A stretch of DNA of 64,000 nt from Ahrensia kielensis DSM 5890 (GCF_000374465.1 NZ_KB894528.1:981127-1045126), one strand, 5' to 3'. Counted from the first letter of the stretch, positions 17,985 through 27,663 are shown. The notes: generated from the letters alone by a model not told the origin. A program made the numbers and translations.

Positions 17985-18015
17985 ATGCGCTAGCTAAAAA
18001 AAATGGCTAGCGCAT
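17985..18015. terminator. Terminator-like hairpin after blh
   Basis: A 10-bp inverted repeat, ATGCGCTAGC (17985-17994) with GCTAGCGCAT (18006-18015), surrounds an A-rich loop just after the blh stop. No T-run follows on the plus strand, so efficiency is uncertain. Confidence 0.5.
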
Positions 18016-18050
18016 TTGAATTCAAGAAATCCACACGAGCATTCACTCAA

Positions 18051-18090
18051 ATGTCATAAAAGCTACATCCAACTGTCACGGAGTCTTCAT
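18051..18090 (+). promoter_or_regulatory. Four-repeat Pho box upstream of ugpB
   Basis: Four 7-bp direct repeats start exactly 11 bp apart at 18051, 18062, 18073 and 18084: ATGTCAT, GCTACAT, CTGTCAC and TCTTCAT, each separated by 4 bp. This is the PhoB-binding layout (consensus CTGTCAT). It ends 48 bp before the ugpB start, well placed for phosphate-starvation activation. Confidence 0.88.
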
Positions 18091-18138
18091 AAATAGCGCC
18101 CACCCCGAACGGGTTCTCCAATCTTTAAGGAAGCTATT

Positions 18139-19440
18139 ATGTCCCTCCGTAAATTACTGGCAGCCGGTCTTGCCGCGACAATGTTCTCAACAACTGCATT
18201 TGCAGAAACAAACATCACTTGGTGGCACGCTATGGGCGGCCAGCTTGGCGAAACAGTCAATAAGATCGCAACCGATTTCAACGCGAGCCAAGACGAATAC
18301 AAAATCACACCCGTTTTCAAAGGCACATATGAAGAAGCCCTAACAGCTGGCATCGCTTCATTCCGCGCTGGTGAACACCCGAACATCCTTCAGGTTTTTG
18401 ATGCCGGCGCTGCGACTGTTATTGGTGCTAAAGGCGCAACAGTGCCTGTTGAAGACCTTTTGAACGAAAACGGCGTTAAGTTCGATATCAACGACTATAT
18501 CGCAGGCGTTCGTTACTTCTATGCTGATGCGAATGGCAAAATGATCGGCATGCCGTTCAATTCATCAACACCAATCATGTACTTCAATGAAGAAGCGCTT
18601 GCAAAAGCTGGCGTTAGCGCACCGAAAACATGGGAAGAATTTGCAGAGACAACGGCACCAGCGCTCAAAGAAGCTGGCTACATCCCGTTAGCACAGTCGC
18701 ACCTGCCATGGATTTTCACAGAAAACTTCTTCTCTCGTCACAATCTTGAATTCGCAACCAACAACAATGGTTATGATGAAGGTGTAACGGAAATCAAAGT
18801 CAACACACCTGAAATCAAAGCGCATTTTACAGCTCTTAAAGAGTGGAAAGATGCAGGCCTATTTGAATGGTACGGCACAGGCTGGGGCGACAACCAGAAC
18901 CCATTTGAAGAAGAAAAAGTGGCTATATGGCTCGGTTCTTCAGGCTCATTTGGCGGCCTTAAAGAAAAAGTTGGCTTCAAGTTCTCAGCAACACTTCTTC
19001 CATACTGGGAAGGCGTAACAAAAGAACCAAAACAGACATTCATTGGCGGTGCGGCACTATTCGCAATGGCTGGTAAATCTGCTGAAGAAAACAAAGCAAC
19101 AGCAGAATTCTTCCAATATCTAACATCACCTGAAGTTCAGTATATGTGGCATAAAGAAACTGGCTATGTGCCGGTTACAGAAGCAGCTTATGAGCTTGCA
19201 AAAGAAGACGGCTACTACAAAGAATCTCCGGCCGCAGAAGTTGGCATTCAACAGCTTCAATTGCCTGCTGGCGAATGGACTAAAGGCTACCGCATGGGCT
19301 TTTACGTTCAGATCCGTGACGTGATGAACCGCGAGTATGGCCGCATCCTAACCGGTGAAACATCCGTTGAAGATGCCTTCGCAACAATCGAAAAAGAGTC
19401 AAACGCACTTCTTGCTCGTTTTGCCAAAACTCAAGGCTAA
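18139..19440 (+). CDS. ugpB: sn-Glycerol-3-phosphate ABC transporter substrate-binding protein
   Basis: Periplasmic UgpB of 433 residues, close to E. coli UgpB length. Signal peptide about residues 1-22 ending FAE. The mature start TNITWWHAMGGQLGE, the FKGTYEEALTAGIASFRAG segment and FNSSTPIMYFNEEA are typical UgpB regions contacting the ligand. Pho boxes upstream and ugpAEC downstream confirm the assignment. Glycerophosphocholine and other phosphodiesters are further possible ligands. Confidence 0.95.
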   Translation: MSLRKLLAAGLAATMFSTTAFAETNITWWHAMGGQLGETVNKIATDFNASQDEYKITPVFKGTYEEALTAGIASFRAGEHPNILQVFDAGAATVIGAKGATVPVEDLLNENGVKFDINDYIAGVRYFYADANGKMIGMPFNSSTPIMYFNEEALAKAGVSAPKTWEEFAETTAPALKEAGYIPLAQSHLPWIFTENFFSRHNLEFATNNNGYDEGVTEIKVNTPEIKAHFTALKEWKDAGLFEWYGTGWGDNQNPFEEEKVAIWLGSSGSFGGLKEKVGFKFSATLLPYWEGVTKEPKQTFIGGAALFAMAGKSAEENKATAEFFQYLTSPEVQYMWHKETGYVPVTEAAYELAKEDGYYKESPAAEVGIQQLQLPAGEWTKGYRMGFYVQIRDVMNREYGRILTGETSVEDAFATIEKESNALLARFAKTQG

Positions 19441-19456
19441 TCTTTAACCTAACATT

Positions 19457-19482
19457 CGGCCCGGATACGTCCGGGCCGTTTT
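19457..19482 (+). terminator. Intrinsic terminator/attenuator between ugpB and ugpA
   Basis: CGGCCCGGA (19457-19465), a TACG tetraloop and TCCGGGCCG (19470-19478), followed by TTTT. The stable 9-bp stem with a T-tract should stop most transcripts after ugpB, giving more binding protein than permease. Confidence 0.82.
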
Positions 19483-19501
19483 CCATTTTGGAGTTGGCCA
19501 A

Positions 19502-20383
19502 TTGAAACGCGCTGCTTTTTCAAGTCCCTGGATGCCTGTTCTGCTTTTATTGCCGCAGGTAAGTATTATTTTCGTATTTTTCTATTGGCCCGCATTCGAA
19601 GCTTTAGAATCGTCTTTCTACCTACAAGATCCGTTTGGTTTCACTGGCACATTCGTTGGTTTTGAAAATTACCTCACGCTTTTCCAAAACAGTGAATATT
19701 TACGGATCAGCATTTTCACATTGGTATTCACCGTTAGTGTGACATTTTTCTCGCTGGCATTTGGACTTCTGTTCGCTGTAAAAGCTGACAAAGTTATACG
19801 CGGCGCTTCGACCTATAAAACATTGCTTATGTGGGTTTATGCCGTTGCCCCGCCCGTTGCAGGAATTTTAGGCGTGAGCCTTTTCTATCAAGGGCACGGC
19901 CTGATTACGCAGCTATTTGGTTTTTTCGGCCATGAGTTTGTTATTGGCGTAAATTATTACGACACAGGTTTCGCGCTCATCGCTGTGTCGATTTGGAAAC
20001 AAGTTCCAATCAATTTCATCTTCTTCCTGTCCGGTTTGCAGTCTGTGCCGCGCTCAATTCGCGAAGCCGCGATGATCGATAACCGCTCATCTTCAGGCCG
20101 CTTCTGGACAATCACATTCCCGCTCCTCGCACCGACAGCATTCTTCTTGCTGATCACCAATATCACCTATGCAATGTTTGATACATTTGGCGTGATTGAC
20201 GTGATGTTGCGCAGCGAGCCTGGCAACAACCCGATGACGCTCACTTACAAAGTCTATGTCGATGGTTTCCGCGGCGGCGATCTTGGCGGCTCATCGGCGC
20301 AATCGGTCATTCTTATGCTGCTCGTTCTGGCACTGACTATTTTTCAGTTCCGCCTGATCGAACGCAGAATCCATTACACGTAA
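19502..20383 (+). CDS. ugpA: Glycerol-3-phosphate ABC transporter permease UgpA
   Basis: Inner-membrane subunit of 293 residues with six membrane helices and the coupling motif VPRSIREAAMIDNRSSSGRFW near residue 185. The start is a TTG or similar codon at 19502 preceded by GGAG, 8 bp upstream. It lies between ugpB and ugpE as in the standard ugpBAEC order. Confidence 0.93.
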   Translation: MKRAAFSSPWMPVLLLLPQVSIIFVFFYWPAFEALESSFYLQDPFGFTGTFVGFENYLTLFQNSEYLRISIFTLVFTVSVTFFSLAFGLLFAVKADKVIRGASTYKTLLMWVYAVAPPVAGILGVSLFYQGHGLITQLFGFFGHEFVIGVNYYDTGFALIAVSIWKQVPINFIFFLSGLQSVPRSIREAAMIDNRSSSGRFWTITFPLLAPTAFFLLITNITYAMFDTFGVIDVMLRSEPGNNPMTLTYKVYVDGFRGGDLGGSSAQSVILMLLVLALTIFQFRLIERRIHYT

Positions 20384-20393
20384 GGCACACATC

Positions 20394-21308
20394 ATGACCG
20401 TAACAGATACATTTTCAACGCCGCCAGCCGTAACAGCTGTAAAAGTAAAAAAGCGCTTTCGGGTAAAACGCGAAACGCTAATCGATCACCTTATCTTGGT
20501 TCTCGGTGCGCTCTTTATGCTGTTTCCAGTCGTGCTAACTTTTATGACTTCCAGCTATGATAATTTAGCATTCGCGAAGTCAGGTTTGCAGTTTGGCTGG
20601 AGTGACCAATTTTTTGAAAACTACGAACGCGCAATGTTTGAGACCAGCGGCTTCACCGGAGCAATTGACGGTGTGTCGATGCTCACCAATTCACTCATTT
20701 TGGGTTTTGGATTTGCTATCGGAAAAATCGTCATTTCCATGATGGCGGCCTACGCTATTGTCTATTTCCGCTTTCGGTTTGCAACGCTCAGCTTCTGGAT
20801 CATTTTCACAACACTTTTGTTGCCGCTCGAAGTGCGCATATTACCGTCTTACGAAGTTGTACAAGGCCTTGGGCTTGGCAACACATATACAGGCTTGATT
20901 GTCCCTCTCATTGCATCTGCAACAGGCACGTTTTTCTTCCGTCAGTTTTTTCGTTCAGTACCAGAAGAACTTGTCGAAGCAGCCCGTATTGATGGCGCTG
21001 GCCCTGTGAAGTTTTTCATCGACATTCTTGTTCCACTATCAAAAACCATGATCGCTGCGCTGTTTATCATCATGTTTGTTTACGGTTGGAACCAATATCT
21101 GTGGCCAACGCTGATTACGACAGATGAGGGCATGTTCACGCTCGTGCGCGGCATTAAAAACATCATTCAATCATTCACAGATAGCAGCAGTGTGCCTGAG
21201 TTCACCGTCGGTTTTGCTCTGACGACAATCACCATGCTGCCCCCTGTTCTTATCGTAATTTTCTTCCAATCTTGGTTCGTCAAAGGGCTGACCGAATCTG
21301 ACAAATAG
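20394..21308 (+). CDS. ugpE: Glycerol-3-phosphate ABC transporter permease UgpE
   Basis: Second membrane subunit, 304 residues, with six helices and the motif VPEELVEAARIDGAGPVKFF near residue 190. It is about 20 residues longer than E. coli UgpE because of a Thr/Val/Lys-rich cytoplasmic N-terminus before the first helix. It follows ugpA by 10 bp. Confidence 0.93.
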   Translation: MTVTDTFSTPPAVTAVKVKKRFRVKRETLIDHLILVLGALFMLFPVVLTFMTSSYDNLAFAKSGLQFGWSDQFFENYERAMFETSGFTGAIDGVSMLTNSLILGFGFAIGKIVISMMAAYAIVYFRFRFATLSFWIIFTTLLLPLEVRILPSYEVVQGLGLGNTYTGLIVPLIASATGTFFFRQFFRSVPEELVEAARIDGAGPVKFFIDILVPLSKTMIAALFIIMFVYGWNQYLWPTLITTDEGMFTLVRGIKNIIQSFTDSSSVPEFTVGFALTTITMLPPVLIVIFFQSWFVKGLTESDK

Positions 21309-21320
21309 AGAGTCACAATT

Positions 21321-22382
21321 ATGGCAATCGTATCGCTCAAAGCTTTGCAAAAAATCTACCCAAATGGATTTCAGGCCGTTCATGGTGCTGACATCGAAAT
21401 TGCGGACGGAGAATTCATCGTTCTTGTCGGCCCTTCCGGCTGCGGAAAATCAACGCTATTGCGCATGATTGCAGGACTGGAGGAAATCACCTCCGGTGAT
21501 TTGATAATTGGCGACAAACAGGTCAACGATCTTGATCCTGCTGATCGGGACATTGCCATGGTGTTTCAAAACTATGCGCTCTATCCGCATATGACGGTCT
21601 ATAACAATATGGCTTATGGTCTGCGGAACCGCAAAAACAGCAAGGAAAGCATCGAAAAAAGTGTGCGTGAAGCTGCAAGACTTCTCAACCTTGAAGAACA
21701 TCTTGATCGCCGCCCAAGTCAACTTTCAGGCGGTCAGCGCCAGCGTGTTGCGATGGGTCGCGCCATCGTGCGTGAGCCTGCTTTGTTCCTTTTTGATGAG
21801 CCGCTCTCAAACCTTGACGCGAAATTGCGCAACCAGATGCGCATTGAAATTCGCAAACTACAACGCCAATTGGGCACGACATCTGTTTATGTAACCCACG
21901 ATCAGGTGGAGGCAATGACCATGGCAGACCGCATCGTCGTTCTCAATGGCGGCAATATCGAGCAAATCGGCACGCCAGACGAAATTTATCACCGCCCAGC
22001 CAGCGTATTCGTCGCAACCTTCATGGGCGCTCCTGCCATGAACCTCATGGAAGGGAAAGTTGCTACAGGCGGCATTGAAATCGACGGTATTGGATTGCTT
22101 AAAAGCGATCATAAATTGGATGCATCATCCAATGTTTCTGTTGGCGTGCGCCCTGAAAAGGTCAAACTGACCACAAAGGCAAACGGTATCACACAGCCTT
22201 TCGTGCATGATTTTACAGAAGAACTTGGAGCAGCGCGTTTGGTGCATGGACGCTTGGGCGACAAGCCATTCGTTATCAATCTGCATCAAGAGGACGAAGT
22301 GCCGACAGGCGATCTCTATGCAACCATTTCTCCCGACATGCTTCATCTTTTCGACACAGCTACTGGCAAAAGGCTCAGCTAA
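21321..22382 (+). CDS. ugpC: Glycerol-3-phosphate ABC transporter ATP-binding protein UgpC
   Basis: 353-residue CUT1-type ATPase. Walker A is [11 protein letters not shown], the signature is [14 protein letters not shown] and Walker B is [16 protein letters not shown]. The C-terminal TOBE-like regulatory domain begins near residue 235 ([10 protein letters not shown]). The stop codon abuts the ATG of the next gene, so the EEP gene is translationally linked to the importer. Confidence 0.94.
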   Translation: MAIVSLKALQKIYPNGFQAVHGADIEIADGEFIVLVGPSGCGKSTLLRMIAGLEEITSGDLIIGDKQVNDLDPADRDIAMVFQNYALYPHMTVYNNMAYGLRNRKNSKESIEKSVREAARLLNLEEHLDRRPSQLSGGQRQRVAMGRAIVREPALFLFDEPLSNLDAKLRNQMRIEIRKLQRQLGTTSVYVTHDQVEAMTMADRIVVLNGGNIEQIGTPDEIYHRPASVFVATFMGAPAMNLMEGKVATGGIEIDGIGLLKSDHKLDASSNVSVGVRPEKVKLTTKANGITQPFVHDFTEELGAARLVHGRLGDKPFVINLHQEDEVPTGDLYATISPDMLHLFDTATGKRLS

Positions 22383-23393
22383 ATGAAGCTTTATAGTGAA
22401 CATAGCTCTGAAAAATTGCCGGATGTACCGGCTCAACTGCGCAAGAACATTTCTACGGCTCAACGCACGGCCAGCAATCATCGCGATTTAATGGATCAAG
22501 TTGAAGCCCTGTCATTGATAGAAAACAATTGGGCAGATATTGGCGATAAAGAACTGCCATTAGATTTGACCATTGCCGCATGGAATATGGAGCGCTGCAT
22601 TGATGTAGAAGGCAGCGCTGAACTACTCCGCAAACATTCACCAGACATCGTCCTGCTCTCTGAAATGGACAATGGCATGGCGCGTACTGGCCAGCGCCAT
22701 ACAACGCGTGATCTCGCCGCACTCATGCAAATGGGCTATGCTTATTGCGTCGAGTTTCATGAACTCGGCCTTGGCAGCGGACCCGAGCTTGAATTTGTTA
22801 AAGATGAACAAAACACACATGGCTGGCATGGCAATGCGATTTTAAGCAAGGTAAAGCCCAAGCGTATATTGCAAATCCGTCTTGACTATCATGGCCATTG
22901 GTTTTGTGCCTCCGACGATACGGATACAAACCAGCCGCGCATTGGAGGCCGGGTCGCAGTCGCCGCAATTATTCCAACACAGGTTGGTGATATTTGCGCC
23001 ATATCAACACATTTGGAGAGCGCCGGAAGCATCAGCATACGCCAATCACAAATCGACCGTATCATCGCCGCTGTCGATAGTTTTGCTGCTGGCCTACCCG
23101 TAATCATTGGTGGGGATTTGAACACGGGAAACAATATCCCAAGCCATGACTGGCGAGAGGAAACATTGTTTCAAGCCGCTGAACGACAAGGCTTTTCATG
23201 GGAAGGCAATGCTGACGGAGACACGACGCGCAAGAGCCGCCTGACAAGGTTTCCAGAACGCACGATGAAGCTGGATTGGTTCGCCCATCGCGGCGTTGCA
23301 AAGCTGAAATCTGACATTGTGCTAGCATTGGACACGGAAGGTACGGCGCTTTCAGATCACGAGCTAATTATAGCGAAAGTAGCGCTTGTTTAG
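22383..23393 (+). CDS. Endonuclease/exonuclease/phosphatase (EEP) family protein in the ugp operon
   Basis: 336-residue EEP-fold metallo-phosphoesterase: IAAWNMERC (metal Asn), VLLSEMDNGMARTGQRHT (catalytic Glu), ISTHLESAGS (His), VIIGGDLNTGNN (Asp/Asn) and a final LSDHELIIAKV (Asp-His). No signal peptide is seen, so it acts in the cytoplasm. It begins on the base after the ugpC stop, in the slot where ugpQ (a GDPD-family glycerophosphodiesterase) stands in E. coli. Hydrolysis of imported glycerophosphodiesters is therefore the working hypothesis. The stop overlaps the convergent DUF1513 gene by 4 bp. Confidence 0.85.
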   Translation: MKLYSEHSSEKLPDVPAQLRKNISTAQRTASNHRDLMDQVEALSLIENNWADIGDKELPLDLTIAAWNMERCIDVEGSAELLRKHSPDIVLLSEMDNGMARTGQRHTTRDLAALMQMGYAYCVEFHELGLGSGPELEFVKDEQNTHGWHGNAILSKVKPKRILQIRLDYHGHWFCASDDTDTNQPRIGGRVAVAAIIPTQVGDICAISTHLESAGSISIRQSQIDRIIAAVDSFAAGLPVIIGGDLNTGNNIPSHDWREETLFQAAERQGFSWEGNADGDTTRKSRLTRFPERTMKLDWFAHRGVAKLKSDIVLALDTEGTALSDHELIIAKVALV

Positions 23394-24493
23394 CTCTTGT
23401 GTGCGCTAGCAGGTTTAGAAACACTGATATGGTTATCCCAAAGCATAAAATGTTTCGTAACATTAAAGGCACCCTCGCCATTTGACCAAGCAAAGCTCTT
23501 GCCAGAGGCCGCAACGCCGCAAATCTCATCACTGCGCTTAATGCCTGCAACCTTTTTGGTGCGCGTATCATAGCGCACCAATATGCCGCCTCGCGGTGAT
23601 GTGAACGCAATTTCGTTGCCCTGCTCATTTGCAGCAATTGACCCCACATAGCCGCGCAAATTCATGCCCACATCCTCAGGAATTTCAGCCATATCAATCG
23701 TGCCACTCTCTAAAGAAACTTGCCCAACAAGCGGTGTAGTAGCGACAAGGTCTCCTTCATTTTGGCAGGCAAACCAGACATTATCTCCCATCAACGCCAT
23801 ATGCCGAATTGACAACTTATGTTGATCTTTAGGCAACTCAAATGAACCAATTAGCTTACCTGTCACACTATCAAGAAAGGTCAAATTTGGCTTCATAGAA
23901 GCAATGTTTAGCTTCGCTCGCGGAAAATCCGGATGGGTTTCAATACCGCCATTAGCAACAACCAATGTGCGCCCATCGGGCAAAAGTTCCATGTCGTGCG
24001 GGCCAATGCCATGTGCATCAAACTCGCCAACACGCTTGAAGCCGTCGCGTGTATTGTAAATACCGATCACACCACGCGCATTGTCAAAATCATTTTCTGT
24101 TGCAAAGACAAATGCGCCATCGGGCGAATAAACACCATGACCATAAAAATGGCGCCCCTCAACAGCGTTAATCATCGTGGGCGCGCTTTGGCCACTAGGG
24201 TCGATTACAGCAGCAAATGTTCCCGGTCGTCTAGCAAATGCAATCAATTGACCACCATCTGCGCGCCAAACTGTATCGTGTCCCCGTTCAGGCAAAACAT
24301 AGCTATGCAACAACTCGCCGCGCTCAGACAAAGTCGCAATACCATAGCGGCCGTCAGGAGCTTTATAAGCTGATGCAAAGATAGCGTCTGTTTGTTGAAT
24401 AGCCCGCGCTTGGGCGTCACTCATACAGCTAAGAAAAGCTGCACCTGTCGAGGCGAGAAAAGTTCTGCGATCAATCAGCAACGGCTTATGCAT
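23390..24493 (-). CDS. DUF1513 domain periplasmic protein
   Basis: 367 residues with a twin-arginine signal (DRRTFLASTGAAF, ending near SDAQA), then a seven-bladed beta-propeller-like repeat pattern typical of DUF1513 (LPERGHDTVW, GIGPHDMELLPDGRTLVVANGG, LSIRHMAL). It is the last gene of the iron operon, in the set DUF1513, imelysin, DUF1111 and imelysin that recurs in alphaproteobacteria. The role in iron handling is inferred from this association. Confidence 0.88.
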   Translation of the reverse strand: MHKPLLIDRRTFLASTGAAFLSCMSDAQARAIQQTDAIFASAYKAPDGRYGIATLSERGELLHSYVLPERGHDTVWRADGGQLIAFARRPGTFAAVIDPSGQSAPTMINAVEGRHFYGHGVYSPDGAFVFATENDFDNARGVIGIYNTRDGFKRVGEFDAHGIGPHDMELLPDGRTLVVANGGIETHPDFPRAKLNIASMKPNLTFLDSVTGKLIGSFELPKDQHKLSIRHMALMGDNVWFACQNEGDLVATTPLVGQVSLESGTIDMAEIPEDVGMNLRGYVGSIAANEQGNEIAFTSPRGGILVRYDTRTKKVAGIKRSDEICGVAASGKSFAWSNGEGAFNVTKHFMLWDNHISVSKPASAHKS

Positions 24494-24499
24494 TTATCC

Positions 24500-25585
24500 T
24501 TAATCCCCGTCCAACGAAGAGAACCCAGAAGAAAGATTGAACGCAGGCGACAATTGTTCCCGCAGGATTGTTTCGATGCTTCTGCCGACAATATTCACAT
24601 AGCTAAACTTATCATAATCATCCGCATTAACAGCGATATCAGCCGTGGGTTTGTTGATCGCTTTTAAAGTCCGCGCTGCATTATCAAACTCAAAAAACAC
24701 GCTGTCGGCCGTCCTGGTTACATCGCCTTCTAACGCTCCGGTTAAATCAGCTGCACGCATAATCGCATTTAAACCTGCAAAGTTTGACGCGATAATATTG
24801 ACCGCATTATCGGAACGCCAAAACAGAGCTGACTTTGGTTTAGCGCTGTCAAAACCATCATCTAAAAATGGTTGAATGCGTTGTACGCTAACAATCTCTA
24901 ACCCGCCGCCGACAATCTTAAACAAGGCAGATAGTTGCTCGCGGTCATCACGGAAAAGCGGATTGGTGTCAGACGGATTTTGCCAAAGCGTTGAGATCGC
25001 CTGCGGGCCGTCATCATACCATGCCGCCTCAATCTCCCCCGTCACATTAGCGATATTCTCTGTAATTGCCTGCATATATTGGCATCGTACCGCGCCAGCG
25101 TTAGAGGTCAACGCTGCACTGTCATCGCCAAAAAGAATAAACTCAAGCGCGAGCAGTCCTTGCACAGCCACGCTTTTTTCAGACAAGCCTGCAGCATCAA
25201 GTGCCGTTTCATCACCGCTGCGCACAATAAAGCGCACCTGCTTTAAGCCACGTCCACGACGATCCGGCCAAAACAACATGCGTTCCAACCTGTTATCCTG
25301 CGCGAGCGGACCAAGGCGCAGCAATTCCACCTGCCCCCAATCTTTAACAAGCGCACTAAACTCATCTCTGGCAGTATTAAGCGCAACTGCGTTAGGCTTT
25401 TCGCAAAGCACATTGGCGGCAGCATGCATGGTATTTGCGCGTGCTTTCAGTGCCGTTGTCGCTGGCCTAATGTAATCGGCAATCACATCACGCACGATAT
25501 CATTCGCATCGCGGGCAAAAGCCCCCTGCACTGTGCCTGTTAAAAGAGCGACAGCGACGATCAACCCGGTAAACGCAATACGCAT
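24500..25585 (-). CDS. Imelysin family protein (variant lacking the GxHxxE histidine)
   Basis: 361-residue periplasmic helical protein with a signal peptide (about 1-24, ending AFA). The family's GxHxxE metal-site segment here reads GLLALEFILFG, so the usual His is Leu. Length and the repeated helical bundle still fit imelysin (EfeO/IrpA relatives). It sits 1 bp from the DUF1111 stop and 6 bp from the DUF1513 start, so the three are one transcription unit. Confidence 0.86.
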   Translation of the reverse strand: MRIAFTGLIVAVALLTGTVQGAFARDANDIVRDVIADYIRPATTALKARANTMHAAANVLCEKPNAVALNTARDEFSALVKDWGQVELLRLGPLAQDNRLERMLFWPDRRGRGLKQVRFIVRSGDETALDAAGLSEKSVAVQGLLALEFILFGDDSAALTSNAGAVRCQYMQAITENIANVTGEIEAAWYDDGPQAISTLWQNPSDTNPLFRDDREQLSALFKIVGGGLEIVSVQRIQPFLDDGFDSAKPKSALFWRSDNAVNIIASNFAGLNAIMRAADLTGALEGDVTRTADSVFFEFDNAARTLKAINKPTADIAVNADDYDKFSYVNIVGRSIETILREQLSPAFNLSSGFSSLDGD

Positions 25586-25586
25586 A

Positions 25587-27116
25587 TTAAAGGCTCTCCA
25601 AAAATCCGATAAGTGCTTGCCTATCGGTTTTATTCATATCGGCAAATGCTTGCTTGGCATTTTCTGCCTCACCGCCATGCCACATGATCGCTTCAGTTAA
25701 ATTTCGTGCCCGCCCATCATGCAAAAAGAATGTGTGGCCGTTTACGGTTTCCGTTAGGCCAAGCCCCCATAGCGGCGGCGTACGCCATTCACGTCCATTC
25801 GCAACGCCAACCTGCTGTCCGTCCGCAAGCCCCTCGCCCATATCGTGAAGCAACATGTCTGTATATGGCCAGATCAATTGAAAAACTTGCGCTTTGTCAT
25901 CCGTATCACGGCGCGTTACAAATTTAGGTCGGTGGCATGAAGCACAGCCAGAACCATAAAACAGCTCTTTGCCGCGCAAGACGCCCTGATCTTCCACATC
26001 GCGGCGTGCAGGTACTGCTAAGTTCTTTGAATAAAACGTCACAAGCTCGAGAACAGGGTCAGGTGCTTCGGTATTCCCGAGCCGTTTTTGCACACCTGTT
26101 GCCATAGCCAAACAGGCTTGCTGGCGCTGTGTGCAATCACCAAAAGGTTTATCAACATCAGGCGATGAAATTCCTATATCGCCCGCAAATGCTGATGCAG
26201 ACTGATGGCGCACAGTCGGATTTTCTGCCTTCCAGCCAAAGCGGCCTAATGTTAGCTCACCCGTGACCGGCATTCGCGCAATCGCGTATTTTCCGGATAT
26301 GCCATCGCCATCCAGATCTTCAGGGTCCGCATTTTTGATAATATCAGCAGGGTGAATGGCCTCAAGCAGCCCAAGCCCTATCATTGGCGGAGCGATCCGC
26401 GGCGATAAAGTCGTATCCTTATGCATCGGACCATAGCCAAGATCGGAAACAGAATAGGTTGGCATTCGAAGTGAGACTTCGGTGCCATCTTTAAGCTGCA
26501 CCAACTGCTCTTGATAGTCGATGACCATATGGCCTTCAGCTGTAAGACCTGGCACTGCCAAATCTTGCAACTGCCCACCATAGACAGGATCAGGAATGGT
26601 CGCAGAAACATAATTATTCAGCGCTTCTATTTCTTCTGCAGTGCTGCCTGATTTGCCAAGGCGCAAAAACATAGACGTTGCATCATCATCGCCTTCGGGT
26701 GGATGCCCGCGACCATCTTTTAAGTGGCAACTCTGGCATGCACGCGCATTAAAAAGCGGCCCCAAACCATCCGATGCTTGTGTCGATGAAGGCGATGACA
26801 CCCACAATTTTCGAAACAGCGCATTGCCAAGTTTGAAGGTTTGCTCATCCTCAAAAGTTAGATTGGATGAAAATTGTGAAAAGGCGTCGCGGTTTGCAAC
26901 TTTCGTTGACGTTGCCGCGCCGCCTTGATTGGTTTCAAAACGCTCCGCTTTTGAAAAGTCTAAAGTCGGCTTTGTAATTTTCTCAACCCGTTGAAGATCT
27001 TTATCTGAAAGATCGTCACGCACAGTTGAAGAAAAATCATAATCAGCACTTTGTGCAGATACAGGCATGCCGACAAGTATACAGCACAATCCAATTCGGA
27101 AGCGTTTTAGTAACAA
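25587..27116 (-). CDS. Di-heme oxidoreductase, DUF1111 (putative thiol oxidoreductase)
   Basis: 509-residue periplasmic c-type cytochrome with a signal peptide (1-24) and two CxxCH heme motifs: ARACQSCHLKDG near residue 130 and GSGCASCHRPKF near 390. The DUF1111 family has an MauG/di-heme peroxidase-like layout. Located between two imelysin genes, it could oxidise or reduce iron during uptake; this is an inference from the operon. It ends 1 bp before the next gene. Confidence 0.9.
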   Translation of the reverse strand: MLLKRFRIGLCCILVGMPVSAQSADYDFSSTVRDDLSDKDLQRVEKITKPTLDFSKAERFETNQGGAATSTKVANRDAFSQFSSNLTFEDEQTFKLGNALFRKLWVSSPSSTQASDGLGPLFNARACQSCHLKDGRGHPPEGDDDATSMFLRLGKSGSTAEEIEALNNYVSATIPDPVYGGQLQDLAVPGLTAEGHMVIDYQEQLVQLKDGTEVSLRMPTYSVSDLGYGPMHKDTTLSPRIAPPMIGLGLLEAIHPADIIKNADPEDLDGDGISGKYAIARMPVTGELTLGRFGWKAENPTVRHQSASAFAGDIGISSPDVDKPFGDCTQRQQACLAMATGVQKRLGNTEAPDPVLELVTFYSKNLAVPARRDVEDQGVLRGKELFYGSGCASCHRPKFVTRRDTDDKAQVFQLIWPYTDMLLHDMGEGLADGQQVGVANGREWRTPPLWGLGLTETVNGHTFFLHDGRARNLTEAIMWHGGEAENAKQAFADMNKTDRQALIGFLESL

Positions 27117-27118
27117 TT

Positions 27119-27604
27119 TTACTCAGCCTCATCCGCAGAAACAGCATTAAGAAGCCCATACTTCTCTTCGCCAATTTTGCTCATCAAATCGAGTTGCGTT
27201 TCGATAAAGTCAATATGACCTTCTTCATCGGCAATGAGTTCTTCAAACAGGTTTTTGGAAACATAGTCGCCAGCTTCTTCGCAAATTTCACGAGACTTTG
27301 TGTAGCTTGCCCAAGCTTCTTTCTCACCTGCAAGGTCAGATTCAAGCACTTCTTTGACATTTTGCCCAATGCGCAATGGCGCAACAGACTGCAAATTTGG
27401 GAAACCTTCCAAAAAGATAATACGCTCAACCAGCTTGTCGGCATGGTTCATTTCTTCAATGCTTTCTGCGCGCTCTTTATTGGCAAGTTTTTTAAAACCC
27501 CAATCATCAAGCAAACGATAATGAAGCCAATATTGGTTCACCGCACCAAGCTCTAAAAAAAGCGCTTCATTCAAACGCTCAATTACTTTTTCATTGCCCT
27601 TCAT
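27119..27604 (-). CDS. bfr: Bacterioferritin
   Basis: 161-residue iron-storage protein. Ferroxidase ligands E18, E51 and H54 and the heme-ligating M52 ([13 protein letters not shown]) are all present, as is the late DEEGHIDF segment (E127/H130 type). It forms a 24-subunit shell that oxidises and stores iron. Its presence inside an uptake operon is unusual enough to imply coordinated storage of incoming iron, or release via the adjacent BFD ferredoxin. Confidence 0.95.
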   Translation of the reverse strand: MKGNEKVIERLNEALFLELGAVNQYWLHYRLLDDWGFKKLANKERAESIEEMNHADKLVERIIFLEGFPNLQSVAPLRIGQNVKEVLESDLAGEKEAWASYTKSREICEEAGDYVSKNLFEELIADEEGHIDFIETQLDLMSKIGEEKYGLLNAVSADEAE

Positions 27605-27663
27605 CAGGCCACTCCTTATTTGAAAAATGTCCTGAATAGCTTACGCCAAATCCAACGAGAATG

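Noticed and set aside
24876-25475. A 199-residue plus-strand frame inside the imelysin gene
   Set aside because: It is fully antisense to a confident gene. Its Ser/Arg/Leu-rich composition is that of a shadow frame.
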